NCBI GenBank assembly: GCA_947374445.1
Contig: CANCBY010000051.1
Span: 1 to 12,897, forward strand
DNA: 12,897 nt
Origin: Pseudobdellovibrionaceae bacterium
GTDB taxonomy: Bacteria > Bdellovibrionota > Bdellovibrionia > Bdellovibrionales > Bdellovibrionaceae
Reading direction: 5' to 3'
Position numbers and translations under genes: made by a program. Below are positions 6,270 through 12,897 of this stretch, one piece after another; position 1 is the first letter of the stretch, and every line of letters begins with the position of its first letter. Below the pieces are notes generated by a model. That model was given only the letters and a program-made list of their open reading frames with translations, had not been told where the DNA came from and did not search any database.

Positions 6270-6815
6270 ATGTTTGCTCGCCAAATTTTGCTGTTGATGG
6301 TTTCTGTCCTAGCTGTGGGAGCGTCTCAGGCCTCCACTTTAAATCGTGCGACAAATCGTGCGACCAGCGAAAATTTGTTGGATCAGATAGCCGGTCGTTA
6401 CAGTCGCACCGCCGCTGGCGAGGCCTCAATGAATAGCGAAGATGAAGTCATTGAAGCCAGTAAAATTCGCCAAGATCTAGCAATTTTGCCGATTAAAAAC
6501 TCTGCTTCGGCCCGCGTGTCTTTTTATATTGGCAGTGGCCACGGTGCCCAAGCGAGCTGCAGTGGCGAAGAGATCTTTCATGTCAGCCAAGACGGAAAGA
6601 GCCTCTATTCAGGAGCGGACCTAAGCACCGAAGGAGGTTCTGATTCGATGGCTCTTGAGAACTTCGACGGAGCTTGCAGTATGACTTTGAGCAAAGGCAA
6701 TGAGGGCTCTGTCACACTTCGCTCTTCGTCTCAGTGTCAGATAGAAATGTGTGGCGCAGGCACCGGCATGAATCAAGCTGGCGCGAGACTAGAGTTTGCT
6801 AAAACAAGTCATTAA
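6270..6815 (+). CDS. Small secreted protein of unknown function
   Basis: No family was recognised. The 181-residue product begins with a signal peptide (basic MFARQ, hydrophobic core 6-18, likely cleavage after about residue 22, SQAS before TLNR). Cysteines at 97, 136, 156 and 161 could form two disulfides, in keeping with a periplasmic or extracellular fate. The mature C-terminal half (about 82-177) has alternating short strands with many Ser and Gly, and looks like a small beta-rich domain. Residues 25-32 are a duplicated NRAT-type unit encoded by a perfect 12-base tandem repeat. The start is chosen from GAGGTG and the signal peptide. The deacetylase gene begins 71 bases downstream on the same strand, so the two may be co-transcribed. 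Confidence 0.7.
   Translation: MFARQILLLMVSVLAVGASQASTLNRATNRATSENLLDQIAGRYSRTAAGEASMNSEDEVIEASKIRQDLAILPIKNSASARVSFYIGSGHGAQASCSGEEIFHVSQDGKSLYSGADLSTEGGSDSMALENFDGACSMTLSKGNEGSVTLRSSSQCQIEMCGAGTGMNQAGARLEFAKTSH
6341..6364 (+). repeat. Perfect 12-bp tandem duplication
   Basis: AAATCGTGCGAC is present twice with no spacer, inside the small secreted protein gene just after the signal-peptide region. Being a multiple of three, it keeps frame and adds four residues. Confidence 0.85.
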
Positions 6816-6886
6816 ATTGACTAGAACCTAAAATGGAATTGCGAAACTGAATTGAAAATTTAAACCATCTTGCGGGAGCTGATTTT

Positions 6887-8401
6887 GTGAAATTGCGGAA
6901 CGTTACTTCAGGTTTTATAGCGTCAGCTCTCGCGTTATCCTCGTTTTCGACGGCTCATGCGCAGTCGAATGCCAATCGCGAAAGACCTCCTCAGTTTATT
7001 ATGATGTCTTTTGATGGGTCTTACTCGATTCCATTTTGGCAAGAGACCAAACTCTTTGCCGAAAAATACAATGTTGGGTTTACTTATTTTATTAGCGGAG
7101 TTTACTTTCTATCGGGTGACCAGAGAATTCAATACCAAGCTCCCCATCATAAGCCCGGCAAATCTGATATTGGTTTTGGTAGCAACACCGCAGAGATTCA
7201 ACAGCGGATAGAAGAAGTTGTTGATGCCGAACATAGAGACCACGAAATCGGATCGCATGTGAATGGCCACTATGATGGCAGTCATTGGTCTTACGAAGAT
7301 TGGTTGAGTGAGTTCACTCAATTCAAGCGTTTTATTGTCGATGCGTTTTCAATCAATTCGATCAGCTCTCCAAGTCAAAACGATTGGGAAAACAAAGTTG
7401 CAAAAAATATTCGCGGTTTTAGAGCGCCTTTGCTGGGGGTCAACGAGGACATGTACAAGGTCATGGCTGATCAAGGCTTTACGTATGATGCCAGCGGCAT
7501 GGATTACAGCGGCATGGAGCGCGGACGCTACAACTGGCCCTACAAATCAAAAGATGGCCGTTGGAACTTTCCGTTGCAAGGAATTAAGCTCGCTGGCACT
7601 GGCAAAAAAACTGTGACGATGGATTACAATATTTTGGTCAGCCAATGTAACAATGAGTTCAGCGGTTCCGGAGCCACTGCCGCCTGCAAAAATTTGGATG
7701 CTGAAAAACTTAAGGCCTATGAAGACGAAACAGTTGAGACCTACATTGCCTTGTTCAAGAAAAACTATTTTGGCAATCGCGCTCCGATCAATATTGGCCA
7801 TCATTTTTCTTTGTGGAATAAAGGGGCTTACTGGAAAGCAATGCAAAGATTTGCTGCTGATGTCTGTACTCTCGAAGAAGTCAGATGTGTCACTTACAAA
7901 GAAATGATCCAATGGCTTGAAGGACAAAACTTGCCGCAAGTGATGTCTTATCAAGACGGACGTTTTTCGAAAATGCCGCTTCACCCATTGGGACTTTTTG
8001 GCGAAGAACAAAATGAAATTGATCTAGTCGCGGACGTTCAAATGCAAAATCACGGTGAGATTGTGGCATCAGTGTATGGCAAAGATTTTAAAAGGCTGCA
8101 AAAAGACGGAGTCTCATTTCAATGGAAAGTTGATGGCAATGTTGTGGCTGAGAGTCAGGGGCGGCCTCAAAGTTTACATTTGACGGACGAGCAATCCAAA
8201 GAAGGAAAGACTATTTCTCTTTCGATTCGCAATGCAAAGAAAGAAATTTTAGGTACATCAAGAACGCTTCGTCAGAATTCAAAAGATTGGATTTGGTTGC
8301 AAAACACAGGTTGGGAGCAAAGAGTTATGCGAGGCGATTTGCCTGAGGCACATTCTGAAACTTTGGATGCTGATCTTATTCAAGGCATGAGAGTTAGATA
8401 A
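6887..8401 (+). CDS. Exported polysaccharide deacetylase family protein with altered motif 1
   Basis: A 504-residue secreted protein of the NodB-type carbohydrate esterase 4 fold, whose members remove acetyl groups from chitin, peptidoglycan or other N-acetyl sugars. The signal peptide ends AHA before QSN (residue 25/26). Motif 1 reads SFDG (41-44), not the usual TFDDG, so the catalytic Asp43 is kept while the second, metal-binding Asp is missing. Motif 2 is H124-VNG-H128, motif 3 is R179-A-P181, and a late His pair, 305-306 (IGHHFSLW), may be the motif 5 His. The C-terminal part (about 378-504) is beta-rich, possibly Ig-like, and could bind a substrate. The start is GTG with GGGAG eight bases upstream. 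In Bdellovibrio, peptidoglycan deacetylases modify the prey wall, but this protein is longer and its substrate is unknown. A non-catalytic carbohydrate-binding role is an alternative. Confidence 0.8.
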   Translation: MKLRNVTSGFIASALALSSFSTAHAQSNANRERPPQFIMMSFDGSYSIPFWQETKLFAEKYNVGFTYFISGVYFLSGDQRIQYQAPHHKPGKSDIGFGSNTAEIQQRIEEVVDAEHRDHEIGSHVNGHYDGSHWSYEDWLSEFTQFKRFIVDAFSINSISSPSQNDWENKVAKNIRGFRAPLLGVNEDMYKVMADQGFTYDASGMDYSGMERGRYNWPYKSKDGRWNFPLQGIKLAGTGKKTVTMDYNILVSQCNNEFSGSGATAACKNLDAEKLKAYEDETVETYIALFKKNYFGNRAPINIGHHFSLWNKGAYWKAMQRFAADVCTLEEVRCVTYKEMIQWLEGQNLPQVMSYQDGRFSKMPLHPLGLFGEEQNEIDLVADVQMQNHGEIVASVYGKDFKRLQKDGVSFQWKVDGNVVAESQGRPQSLHLTDEQSKEGKTISLSIRNAKKEILGTSRTLRQNSKDWIWLQNTGWEQRVMRGDLPEAHSETLDADLIQGMRVR

Positions 8402-8454
8402 ACAAGAAGCGGAGAGTAATCTTTCCGCTCACGGGGTTACTTTCCGCCCTTGTT
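8401..8454. terminator. Long imperfect hairpin between convergent genes
   Basis: AACAAG (8401-8406) pairs with CTTGTT (8449-8454). After a small bulge, 8409-8421 pairs with 8435-8447 over 13 positions including two G:T wobbles. The structure contains the last base of the deacetylase stop codon and the end of the HU gene. It may stop transcription from both sides. It is mutually exclusive with the inner hairpin at 8408-8429. Confidence 0.5.
8408..8429 (-). terminator. Probable terminator of the HU gene
   Basis: AGCGGA and TCCGCT (8408-8413 with 8424-8429) form a 6-bp stem with a 10-base loop just after the HU stop. Read on the - strand the stem is followed by the T-rich TCTTGTTTAT. This is a moderate intrinsic-terminator signal. 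Confidence 0.5.
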
Positions 8455-8721
8455 GATGTCTTCTTTGAGTTCTTTCCCTACTTTGAAAAAGGGAAGTTTT
8501 TTTTCATCGACATTGATGACTTCGCCAGTTCTTGGATTGCGGCCCTTGTAAGCCCCATATTGGCGATTGACGAAAGAACCAAAGCCACGGATTTCGATCC
8601 GATCATCGCGCATAAGCGCTTCAACCATGGAGTCGAAAATCGTGTTGACCACGGTTTCGGCTTTCACTCGAGTGATACTTGCTTTTTCCGAGACGAGATT
8701 GATCAAATCAGCTTTTGTCAT
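8437..8721 (-). CDS. HU/IHF-family DNA-binding protein
   Basis: A 94-residue nucleoid protein that bends DNA as a dimer and serves chromosome compaction, replication and regulation. The body fits the family along its length: an N-terminal helical pair (MTKADLINLVSEKA), the core RIEIRGFGSF (41-50), the DNA-binding arm with R61-N62-P63 at its tip, and the closing FFKVGKELKEDIN. RIEIRGFGSF resembles IHF-beta more than HU, but which of the two it is cannot be decided from one sequence. The frame is open further upstream, but the ATG at 8721 fits the family length, aligns with the family N-terminus and has AAGGA (8725-8729) three bases before it. A TATAAT box lies at 8747-8752. It is monocistronic, convergent with the deacetylase gene and downstream of the glycosyltransferase operon terminator. 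Confidence 0.93.
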   Translation of the reverse strand: MTKADLINLVSEKASITRVKAETVVNTIFDSMVEALMRDDRIEIRGFGSFVNRQYGAYKGRNPRTGEVINVDEKKLPFFKVGKELKEDINKGGK

Positions 8722-8746
8722 AGATCCTTGGTTCCTGTTCTCAACA

Positions 8747-8752
8747 ATTATA
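8747..8752 (-). promoter_or_regulatory. Promoter -10 box (TATAAT) of the HU gene
   Basis: On the - strand a perfect TATAAT lies 25 bases upstream of the HU ATG, giving a short leader. The -35 region at normal spacing is poor (CTGGTC at 17 bases). A TG directly precedes the box, close to but not exactly an extended -10. Confidence 0.55.
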
Positions 8753-8814
8753 CAAATTGCATCACTCAAGACCAGCATTCTTTTTCAATTGGCCGGTTTT
8801 TATTGAGTAAAATC

Positions 8815-8843
8815 AAGCTCTTGGCACACAGTTCCAAGAGCTT
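8815..8843 (-). terminator. Intrinsic-type terminator of the glycosyltransferase operon
   Basis: AAGCTCTTGG and CCAAGAGCTT form a perfect 10-bp stem (8815-8824 with 8834-8843) around a 9-base loop. The last base of the glycosyltransferase TAA lies in the stem. On the - strand the stem is followed by GATTTTACTC, a short T-rich tract. This is the clearest hairpin in the window and separates the operon from the HU promoter. Confidence 0.7.
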
Positions 8844-10099
8844 TAAAGATAGTACTTGGTATTGCGCAGAATTTTTCGGTAGGAGTCCTCGACAATGGTC
8901 GCCATTTTTAGCGTGTCGAAGAGGTTGATCACTTTTTCGCGGGCTCGTTCGCCAATTTCTTGAGCAGGCATCGTGCCTGAAAATATTTCGATCAAAAGAT
9001 GTGACAACGAATCCGTATCGGCAGGTCTTAACAAAAACCCATCAATGCCATCTTCAACAATATTAGCCATAGGACTGACTTCAGAGCCGATGATCAGTTT
9101 TTTTTGCGCCATGGCCTCGAGCATTGCAGGCTCAAAACCCGTTGAGCGAGAGCTCATATTGACAAAAACGTCAGCGACCGAAAGACAATCTGCCACCTCT
9201 TCAGGAGGCAGGGCACCAGTCATCAGAGCTCGGCTGCCAAGGGCTAGATTTAAAAGATGATATTCGATGTCTTTCCAGCGCGGTCCATTGCCGACAATAA
9301 TCATGTAGGCATTGGGCTTTTTAACAGCCACTCTTTCAAAGGCCGAAAGAACATTTCGGACTTCTGCTGCCTCCGTCATGTCAGTGATTGTTAGAAGGAT
9401 ATTGGCGCCTTCAGGAATTTTAAGCTTTTTCAAAATTTTTTGAGATTCAAGCCTTGGAGACAAATCACCCAGCTCAATTCCATAAGGAACTGTGTAAGTG
9501 CGAAAGTCTGGATAAAGATAATAGCGCTCTAAAAAAATTCTTTGCTGTGGGCTCGTGACAAAAATTCCATCGGCTGACTTTAAAAGTTTGCGATCGGTTC
9601 CAAAGTAAGTTGTCAAAAACTTATAAGTGACTGCTGCCGCCGTGGTGAGGAGGCTGCTGACTTTTTCTTGCCCCATACCTAAAATAGAAAATATCTGAGA
9701 CATCTGCGTGGCTTCAACATCGTAAGAGACCGCCACTGCAAAGTTCTTTTTATTGCGAGCAATTCTAAATGCCGATCGGTCTATGCTATGAACCAGGTGA
9801 AACTTTTCAAGCTCATGAAGTTGTACAAATTTAGAGTAGACGGCGTCTTCAAAACGCATGTGAGCAAGATTCGGAAACCCTTCAAAAAGATAAAAAACTC
9901 TGACGTTATCCCGTACAATTTCGGCTTTGCCTAGGGGGCTCTTTCCTGAAATCACGGTGACATGGTGGCCTCGGCTCGCAAGACCGCGGGCAATCGGCCA
10001 AAGAAAGCCGTGGTCAGAGGCGCGCCCCAAAATCGGAAAGTTTTGGGCCACCAAGCAGATATTCAAAATTTCAGGTAATTTCTCTTTGCCCATGAGCAT
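8843..10099 (-). CDS. GT4-type glycosyltransferase (GT-B fold)
   Basis: A 418-residue retaining-type glycosyltransferase that would move a sugar from a nucleotide donor to a glycan or lipid acceptor at the cytoplasmic face of the membrane. The N-terminal Rossmann half contains NFPILGRASDHGFLW (20-34), the glycine-rich acceptor-side loop, then RGLASRGHHVTVIS (38-51). The donor half holds ILLTITDMTEA (234-244), MIIVGNGPRW (266-275) and GFEPAMLEAMAQKKLIIGSE (321-340), then EDGIDGFLL (349-357). In the usual E-x7-E motif the second Glu is Glu328, but the first position is Thr320. No signal peptide or membrane span is seen. Two ATGs (10099 and 10093) are possible and neither has a good ribosome site. 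It lies 33 bases after the other glycosyltransferase-like gene and ends the operon. Sugar and acceptor are unknown; cell-surface glycan is inferred. Confidence 0.82.
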   Translation of the reverse strand: MLMGKEKLPEILNICLVAQNFPILGRASDHGFLWPIARGLASRGHHVTVISGKSPLGKAEIVRDNVRVFYLFEGFPNLAHMRFEDAVYSKFVQLHELEKFHLVHSIDRSAFRIARNKKNFAVAVSYDVEATQMSQIFSILGMGQEKVSSLLTTAAAVTYKFLTTYFGTDRKLLKSADGIFVTSPQQRIFLERYYLYPDFRTYTVPYGIELGDLSPRLESQKILKKLKIPEGANILLTITDMTEAAEVRNVLSAFERVAVKKPNAYMIIVGNGPRWKDIEYHLLNLALGSRALMTGALPPEEVADCLSVADVFVNMSSRSTGFEPAMLEAMAQKKLIIGSEVSPMANIVEDGIDGFLLRPADTDSLSHLLIEIFSGTMPAQEIGERAREKVINLFDTLKMATIVEDSYRKILRNTKYYL

Positions 10100-10132
10100 T
10101 CAGCATACGAAATCAAGAGCAAAAGGCAATCA

Positions 10133-11191
10133 TTACCTCAGTGAGGACATCGCACTCACGTAAAGTCTATTGATATTATTTAGGGACTGATCCAAGGGCG
10201 TGAGCAAATCACTGCGTCTGAGATAGTTTTGAATTTGAAGTTTTGGATTGGTGGCTAATATTCTTCTAAAGTCTTCGGCAAGATGATCAAGAACAAAGCC
10301 ATTTTTTTCATGCTGGCAGAGGCCAGGAACAATTTCGACTTGTCGGCGAAGAGCCAATATTGGAGTTTGATATTTTGAACAGACTTTTTGCCACTGCATC
10401 AGCTCAGCAGGTTCATACTCGTGAGTCGCAAGCATAACAGCTTTTGCGTGTTGAGTGAGTGTTTCGAGTTCTATCGATGATGGGTTGGCAAGGCACGTAA
10501 AGCGCAAATCAGCGAACACTCGTTCAGATCTTGCTCCGACAAATATTAGTTTCATGTCAGTGCCTTGAGTCAGCTCGACAAGTTGGTCGACAATTTTTTT
10601 TCGTGGCTGTGAGGGGACCAAAATATAGGGCTTCCATTTTTGGCATTGATCGTAGATGGTTTTTTGTTCCGAGGAAGATTCAACAAGCGCTACTTCGTGG
10701 ATTGGCAACGGAAGGATCACTTCGGTCTTAACATGTTTGTCAATGAGGCCTTGGCGCTTGAGGTACATGAGTTTTTCGCGCGAAGGTGCAATCAGGGCTT
10801 GGCACGAATTGAGGAATGAAGACTTGTGCCACGATTTAGAATCTACAGCCGAGTTGCCGACGGTAACTACTGTGGATCGTCGCAGACGCAGGGCCAATTG
10901 AGATAAAATTTGATGTGCTGTTTGAGCACGATCCTCGTTATTTTCAAAAATAAAATGAAAAATATCTGGCGGTCGCTGCAAGATTCGAGGAATCAAGCGG
11001 ATGGTTTCAAGCCAGTTCCATTTTTTAAAATAGGCAAGAATTTCAATATTCAAAGCGCTTTCGGACTCTATGTTAAATTCAGTCCGATACGAAGTGATAA
11101 CTTGGATTTCATGGCGCTGACTTAGCAGTCCTCGAGCTAATGCCAGGACTTGCGGGGTTATCTTACGAGTGATCAGCGCGATTTTGGCCAT
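10133..11191 (-). CDS. Divergent GT-B-fold glycosyltransferase-like protein
   Basis: A 352-residue cytoplasmic protein with two Rossmann-like halves. The first begins MAKIALITRKITPQVLALAR, with GLLSQRHEIQVITSY following as in GT4 N-termini. The second begins near residue 200 (WKPYILVPSQPRKKIVDQL) and includes MKLIFVGARSE. The region that normally carries E-x7-E reads EYEPAELMQWQKV (about 258-270) and departs from consensus. KNGFVLD (297-303) matches the usual ENGFLV element. Its start overlaps the end of the Nudix gene by 19 bases, with GGAG at 11196-11199. It is probably co-translated with its neighbours and may work with the following glycosyltransferase on the same glycan. Catalytic competence is uncertain and a regulatory partner role is possible. 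The fold is inferred from pattern alone. Confidence 0.6.
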   Translation of the reverse strand: MAKIALITRKITPQVLALARGLLSQRHEIQVITSYRTEFNIESESALNIEILAYFKKWNWLETIRLIPRILQRPPDIFHFIFENNEDRAQTAHQILSQLALRLRRSTVVTVGNSAVDSKSWHKSSFLNSCQALIAPSREKLMYLKRQGLIDKHVKTEVILPLPIHEVALVESSSEQKTIYDQCQKWKPYILVPSQPRKKIVDQLVELTQGTDMKLIFVGARSERVFADLRFTCLANPSSIELETLTQHAKAVMLATHEYEPAELMQWQKVCSKYQTPILALRRQVEIVPGLCQHEKNGFVLDHLAEDFRRILATNPKLQIQNYLRRSDLLTPLDQSLNNINRLYVSAMSSLR

Positions 11192-11631
11192 TCAACTCCA
11201 AGTCCTTTGTAAATGCGATCAAGGATGCGTCGATTGGCTTCAGGAATATTACGATGAGCGAGCTCTTCGGGGTGAATCCATTCGAGCATCAAGTGGTGCT
11301 TCGCTTTGGGTTCACCCTTCCAGTATAAAATTTCATAAAATAAAATCAGAATATTCACTTCGCCGTAAGAGTGAGTGCAAGCAAGCTTTAACTCGCCCAC
11401 GGTGGCATCGATATCAAGTTCCTCGGAGAGCTCTCTTTGCAGAGCTTGCTCAGGGGATTCACCGGATTCGATTTTTCCGCCAGGAAACTCCCATTGGCCT
11501 GCGAGAGAATTGTTCTCAGGGCGTTGGCCCACTAAAATTTGATTTCCTTTACGCATGAACCCAGCCACCACCGGAATCCAGTGAGACTTTCTTACTTTGG
11601 GAGTTTTTTTGACTGTCCGTGTGGGACTCAT
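11173..11631 (-). CDS. MutT-like Nudix hydrolase (nucleotide pyrophosphohydrolase)
   Basis: A 152-residue Nudix enzyme expected to hydrolyse a nucleoside diphosphate-linked substrate, in MutT relatives oxidised dGTP, to the monophosphate with Mg2+. The Nudix box spans 52-74: G52, five residues, E58, seven residues, R66-E67-L68, then E70-E71. It departs from consensus in having Asp73 in place of the final Gly, a change tolerated in several MutT-type proteins. WEFPGGK (48-53), HSYGEVNILILFYE and the closing LEWIHPEELAHRNIPEANRRIL are typical of the MutT/8-oxo-dGTP diphosphatase group. A basic N-terminal tail of about 15 residues precedes the fold. The start overlaps the pyrD stop as ATGA and has AGGAG (11640-11644) eight bases upstream, a sign of translational coupling. 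The exact substrate is not determined by the sequence. Confidence 0.88.
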   Translation of the reverse strand: MSPTRTVKKTPKVRKSHWIPVVAGFMRKGNQILVGQRPENNSLAGQWEFPGGKIESGESPEQALQRELSEELDIDATVGELKLACTHSYGEVNILILFYEILYWKGEPKAKHHLMLEWIHPEELAHRNIPEANRRILDRIYKGLGVEWPKSR

Positions 11632-12602
11632 GCGCTGAACTCCTGGGCCACTTTTTGAAAAAAACTAGGTCCTTCAAAAACCAATACTGAATATACTTGC
11701 ACTAGATCGGCGCCGACGGAAATTCTTTCTTTGATATCTTGAGCTGTCAAAACTCCACCTGCCGAAACGATCAGCAATCCTTTGCGGCGCTCGCCCAAAT
11801 AGGCGAGGGCTGACTTGAGAGTGGCCAAAGAGCGAAGGGCCACAGCACTTCCTGAAAGTCCTCCCTCTTTCGGAAACTGAGGATAGGATTCACGGTCCAA
11901 AGTTGTGTTTGTGAACACAAAACCTTTGGCTCCTGCTGACAAACTGGCATCGACGGCAAGTTCAAGTTGATCTGTGCTCATGTCAGGACTGAGTTTGACT
12001 AATACGGGTTTGTTGCTAGCCGCGAGGACCACTTTTTCAACAAGATTTTTGAGCTCAGTTCCAGACTGAAGATCGCGCAAGCCAGAAGTGTTAGGGCTTG
12101 AAACATTGACCACCAAAGCTTGAACTTCGGGTGCAAATTTTTCGGTCAAGATGCGGTAGTCTTCGCTGGCATCTTGGTTTGAAGTGGTACGATTTTTTCC
12201 GATATTAGCAAAGACAGCCAATCTGCATTCGCTTTGAGCCGCTTTGAGATTATAAAAAATTTCACTCTGCCCGAGATTGGGAAATCCCATTTTATTCCAA
12301 AGGGTTTTTTGCCCCCAAAGGCGGTCGATGATTTTGCCCGGATTAGCCGTCTGCGGCTCTGGAGTGATAGTGCCGATTTCGATAAAGCCCGCGCCAAGAC
12401 TTTGCCAATCTAAAATATGCTGGGCATTTTTATCAACACCACCGGCAATTCCTAAGCGGTTCGGAAAATGTATGCCGTTCCAGTCAAAGGGCTGCCAAAC
12501 CAAAGATTGGTCCGAGCCCTTAAAGGCAGCATAAATAGTAAGGCCGATGGGCGAAAGGGCATGAGCCACTTTCGCCGGGATCCATTTCCAGAGTGGAAAC
12601 AT
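11628..12602 (-). CDS. pyrD: Dihydroorotate dehydrogenase, class 2 (quinone-linked)
   Basis: A 324-residue flavoenzyme of de novo pyrimidine synthesis, oxidising dihydroorotate to orotate with electrons passed through FMN to membrane quinone. The N-terminal region (MFPLWKWIPAKVAHAL, 1-16) fits the amphipathic, membrane-associating helices of class 2 enzymes. GIAGGVDKN (51-59), EIGTITPEPQ (75-84), NKMGFPN (103-109), the catalytic-serine segment NVSSPNTSGLR (166-176, Ser169), FTNTTLDR (230-237), SAGGV (280-284) and YSVLVFEGP (304-312) follow E. coli PyrD in order. Length is near the E. coli enzyme (about 336). The frame is open to an ATG at 12656, but that would overlap the dehydrogenase gene by 53 bases and add 18 residues. 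The ATG at 12602, one base after the dehydrogenase stop, fits the family N-terminus better. Confidence 0.93.
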   Translation of the reverse strand: MFPLWKWIPAKVAHALSPIGLTIYAAFKGSDQSLVWQPFDWNGIHFPNRLGIAGGVDKNAQHILDWQSLGAGFIEIGTITPEPQTANPGKIIDRLWGQKTLWNKMGFPNLGQSEIFYNLKAAQSECRLAVFANIGKNRTTSNQDASEDYRILTEKFAPEVQALVVNVSSPNTSGLRDLQSGTELKNLVEKVVLAASNKPVLVKLSPDMSTDQLELAVDASLSAGAKGFVFTNTTLDRESYPQFPKEGGLSGSAVALRSLATLKSALAYLGERRKGLLIVSAGGVLTAQDIKERISVGADLVQVYSVLVFEGPSFFQKVAQEFSA

Positions 12603-12603
12603 A

Positions 12604-12897
12604 TTACCGAGGATACAGTCCGCGTAGAAGCATTGCTTTTTCAAGACGTTGAACACCGACAGCCATCGCCGCAGATCTCATGTCGATATTTTTTTCTTGC
12701 GAGAGTGTGTAACACTTCTCAAAAGCTTTGGTGATGATCTTTTTGAGGCGGCCATTGATCTCGTCTTCTTCCCAGAAGAAAGACATAATATCTTGAACCC
12801 ACTCAAAATAACTCACAACCACACCGCCGCCGTTGGCGATAACATCCGGAATGATCACAATGCCTTTTTTGTGAAGCATGCGAGTGGCTGCATTGGT
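12604..12897 (-). CDS. Glutamate dehydrogenase (Glu/Leu/Phe/Val family), C-terminal end, truncated by window edge
   Basis: The last 97 residues of an NAD(P)-dependent amino-acid dehydrogenase; the rest lies beyond the right edge. The stretch after the edge (TNAATRMLHKKGIVIIPDV) and then ANGGGVVVSYFEWVQD is the family signature near the end of the nucleotide-binding domain. WEEDEINGRLKKIITKAF and DMRSAAMAVGVQRLEKAMLLRG are the typical C-terminal helices. Glutamate dehydrogenases interconvert glutamate and 2-oxoglutarate plus ammonia, but leucine and phenylalanine dehydrogenases share the fold, so the substrate is not fixed by this fragment. YFEWVQ most resembles glutamate dehydrogenases. The stop codon lies one base before the pyrD start, suggesting it heads or belongs to the same operon. 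No frame break is visible. Confidence 0.88.
   Translation of the reverse strand, partial: TNAATRMLHKKGIVIIPDVIANGGGVVVSYFEWVQDIMSFFWEEDEINGRLKKIITKAFEKCYTLSQEKNIDMRSAAMAVGVQRLEKAMLLRGLYPR

Noticed and set aside
7547..8011. A 154-codon open frame on the - strand inside the deacetylase gene
   Set aside because: The opposite frame has full domain motifs and a signal peptide; the antisense product shows no recognisable family or start signal.
12603..12656. Longer pyrD start at 12656
   Set aside because: It would overlap the dehydrogenase gene by 53 bases and add an N-terminus (MFNVLKKQCFYADC) unlike class 2 enzymes, whereas the ATG at 12602 fits.
1..12897. CRISPR array, rRNA, prophage or known antiphage system
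   Set aside because: No regularly spaced direct repeats, structural RNA, phage structural genes or defence-type domains were seen; the only mobile-type gene is the RAYT-like transposase.

Overview
The window carries twelve genes: six on the + strand (about 106-8401) facing six on the - strand (12897 down to 8437). Base composition is moderate, with clear Shine-Dalgarno sites before several genes and many secreted or envelope products. The mix of gene families, including a distinctive RAYT-type Y1 transposase, a class 2 quinone-linked PyrD, a methyl-accepting chemotaxis protein and exported porin and deacetylase proteins, suggests a Gram-negative bacterium of the Bdellovibrio type (Bdellovibrionota). 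That assignment is an inference from protein character; no rRNA or other phylogenetic marker is present.

Left half (+ strand). Positions 106-1377 encode an EpmA/GenX-type elongation factor P lysine ligase with an extra ~100-residue N-terminal region. After a 158-base spacer holding a perfect 8-bp palindrome come a methyl-accepting chemotaxis protein (1536-3161) with no recognisable HAMP domain and, 19 bases later, an outer-membrane barrel protein (3181-5154) with a Cys-containing N-terminal region and a long Ala/Lys/Pro/Val linker. A palindrome-rich island (5155-6120) surrounds a RAYT-like Y1 transposase (about 5349-6032). It contains two tandem hairpins on the left, a 15-bp perfect inverted repeat with one arm near the gene start and one inside it, and a long imperfect inverted repeat on the right. 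Next come a small secreted protein (6270-6815) and an exported polysaccharide-deacetylase-family protein (6887-8401) whose first catalytic motif lacks the second Asp.

Right half (- strand). An HU/IHF-family DNA-binding protein (8437-8721) has its own -10 box and converges on the deacetylase across a shared double-hairpin structure. From 12897 to 8843 runs a compact five-gene cluster: the C-terminal end of a glutamate dehydrogenase, pyrD, a MutT-like Nudix hydrolase, a divergent GT-B-fold glycosyltransferase-like protein and a GT4-type glycosyltransferase. Gene spacing in order is 1 base, an ATGA overlap, a 19-base overlap and 33 bases, and the cluster ends in a perfect 10-bp terminator-like hairpin. 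It joins amino-acid and pyrimidine metabolism and nucleotide clean-up to glycan synthesis, probably as one transcript.

No tRNA, rRNA, CRISPR array, prophage or complete insertion sequence was seen, and no intergenic stretch exceeds 300 bases. The most distinctive element is the RAYT island. No obvious defence system or wholly new multi-gene system is visible.
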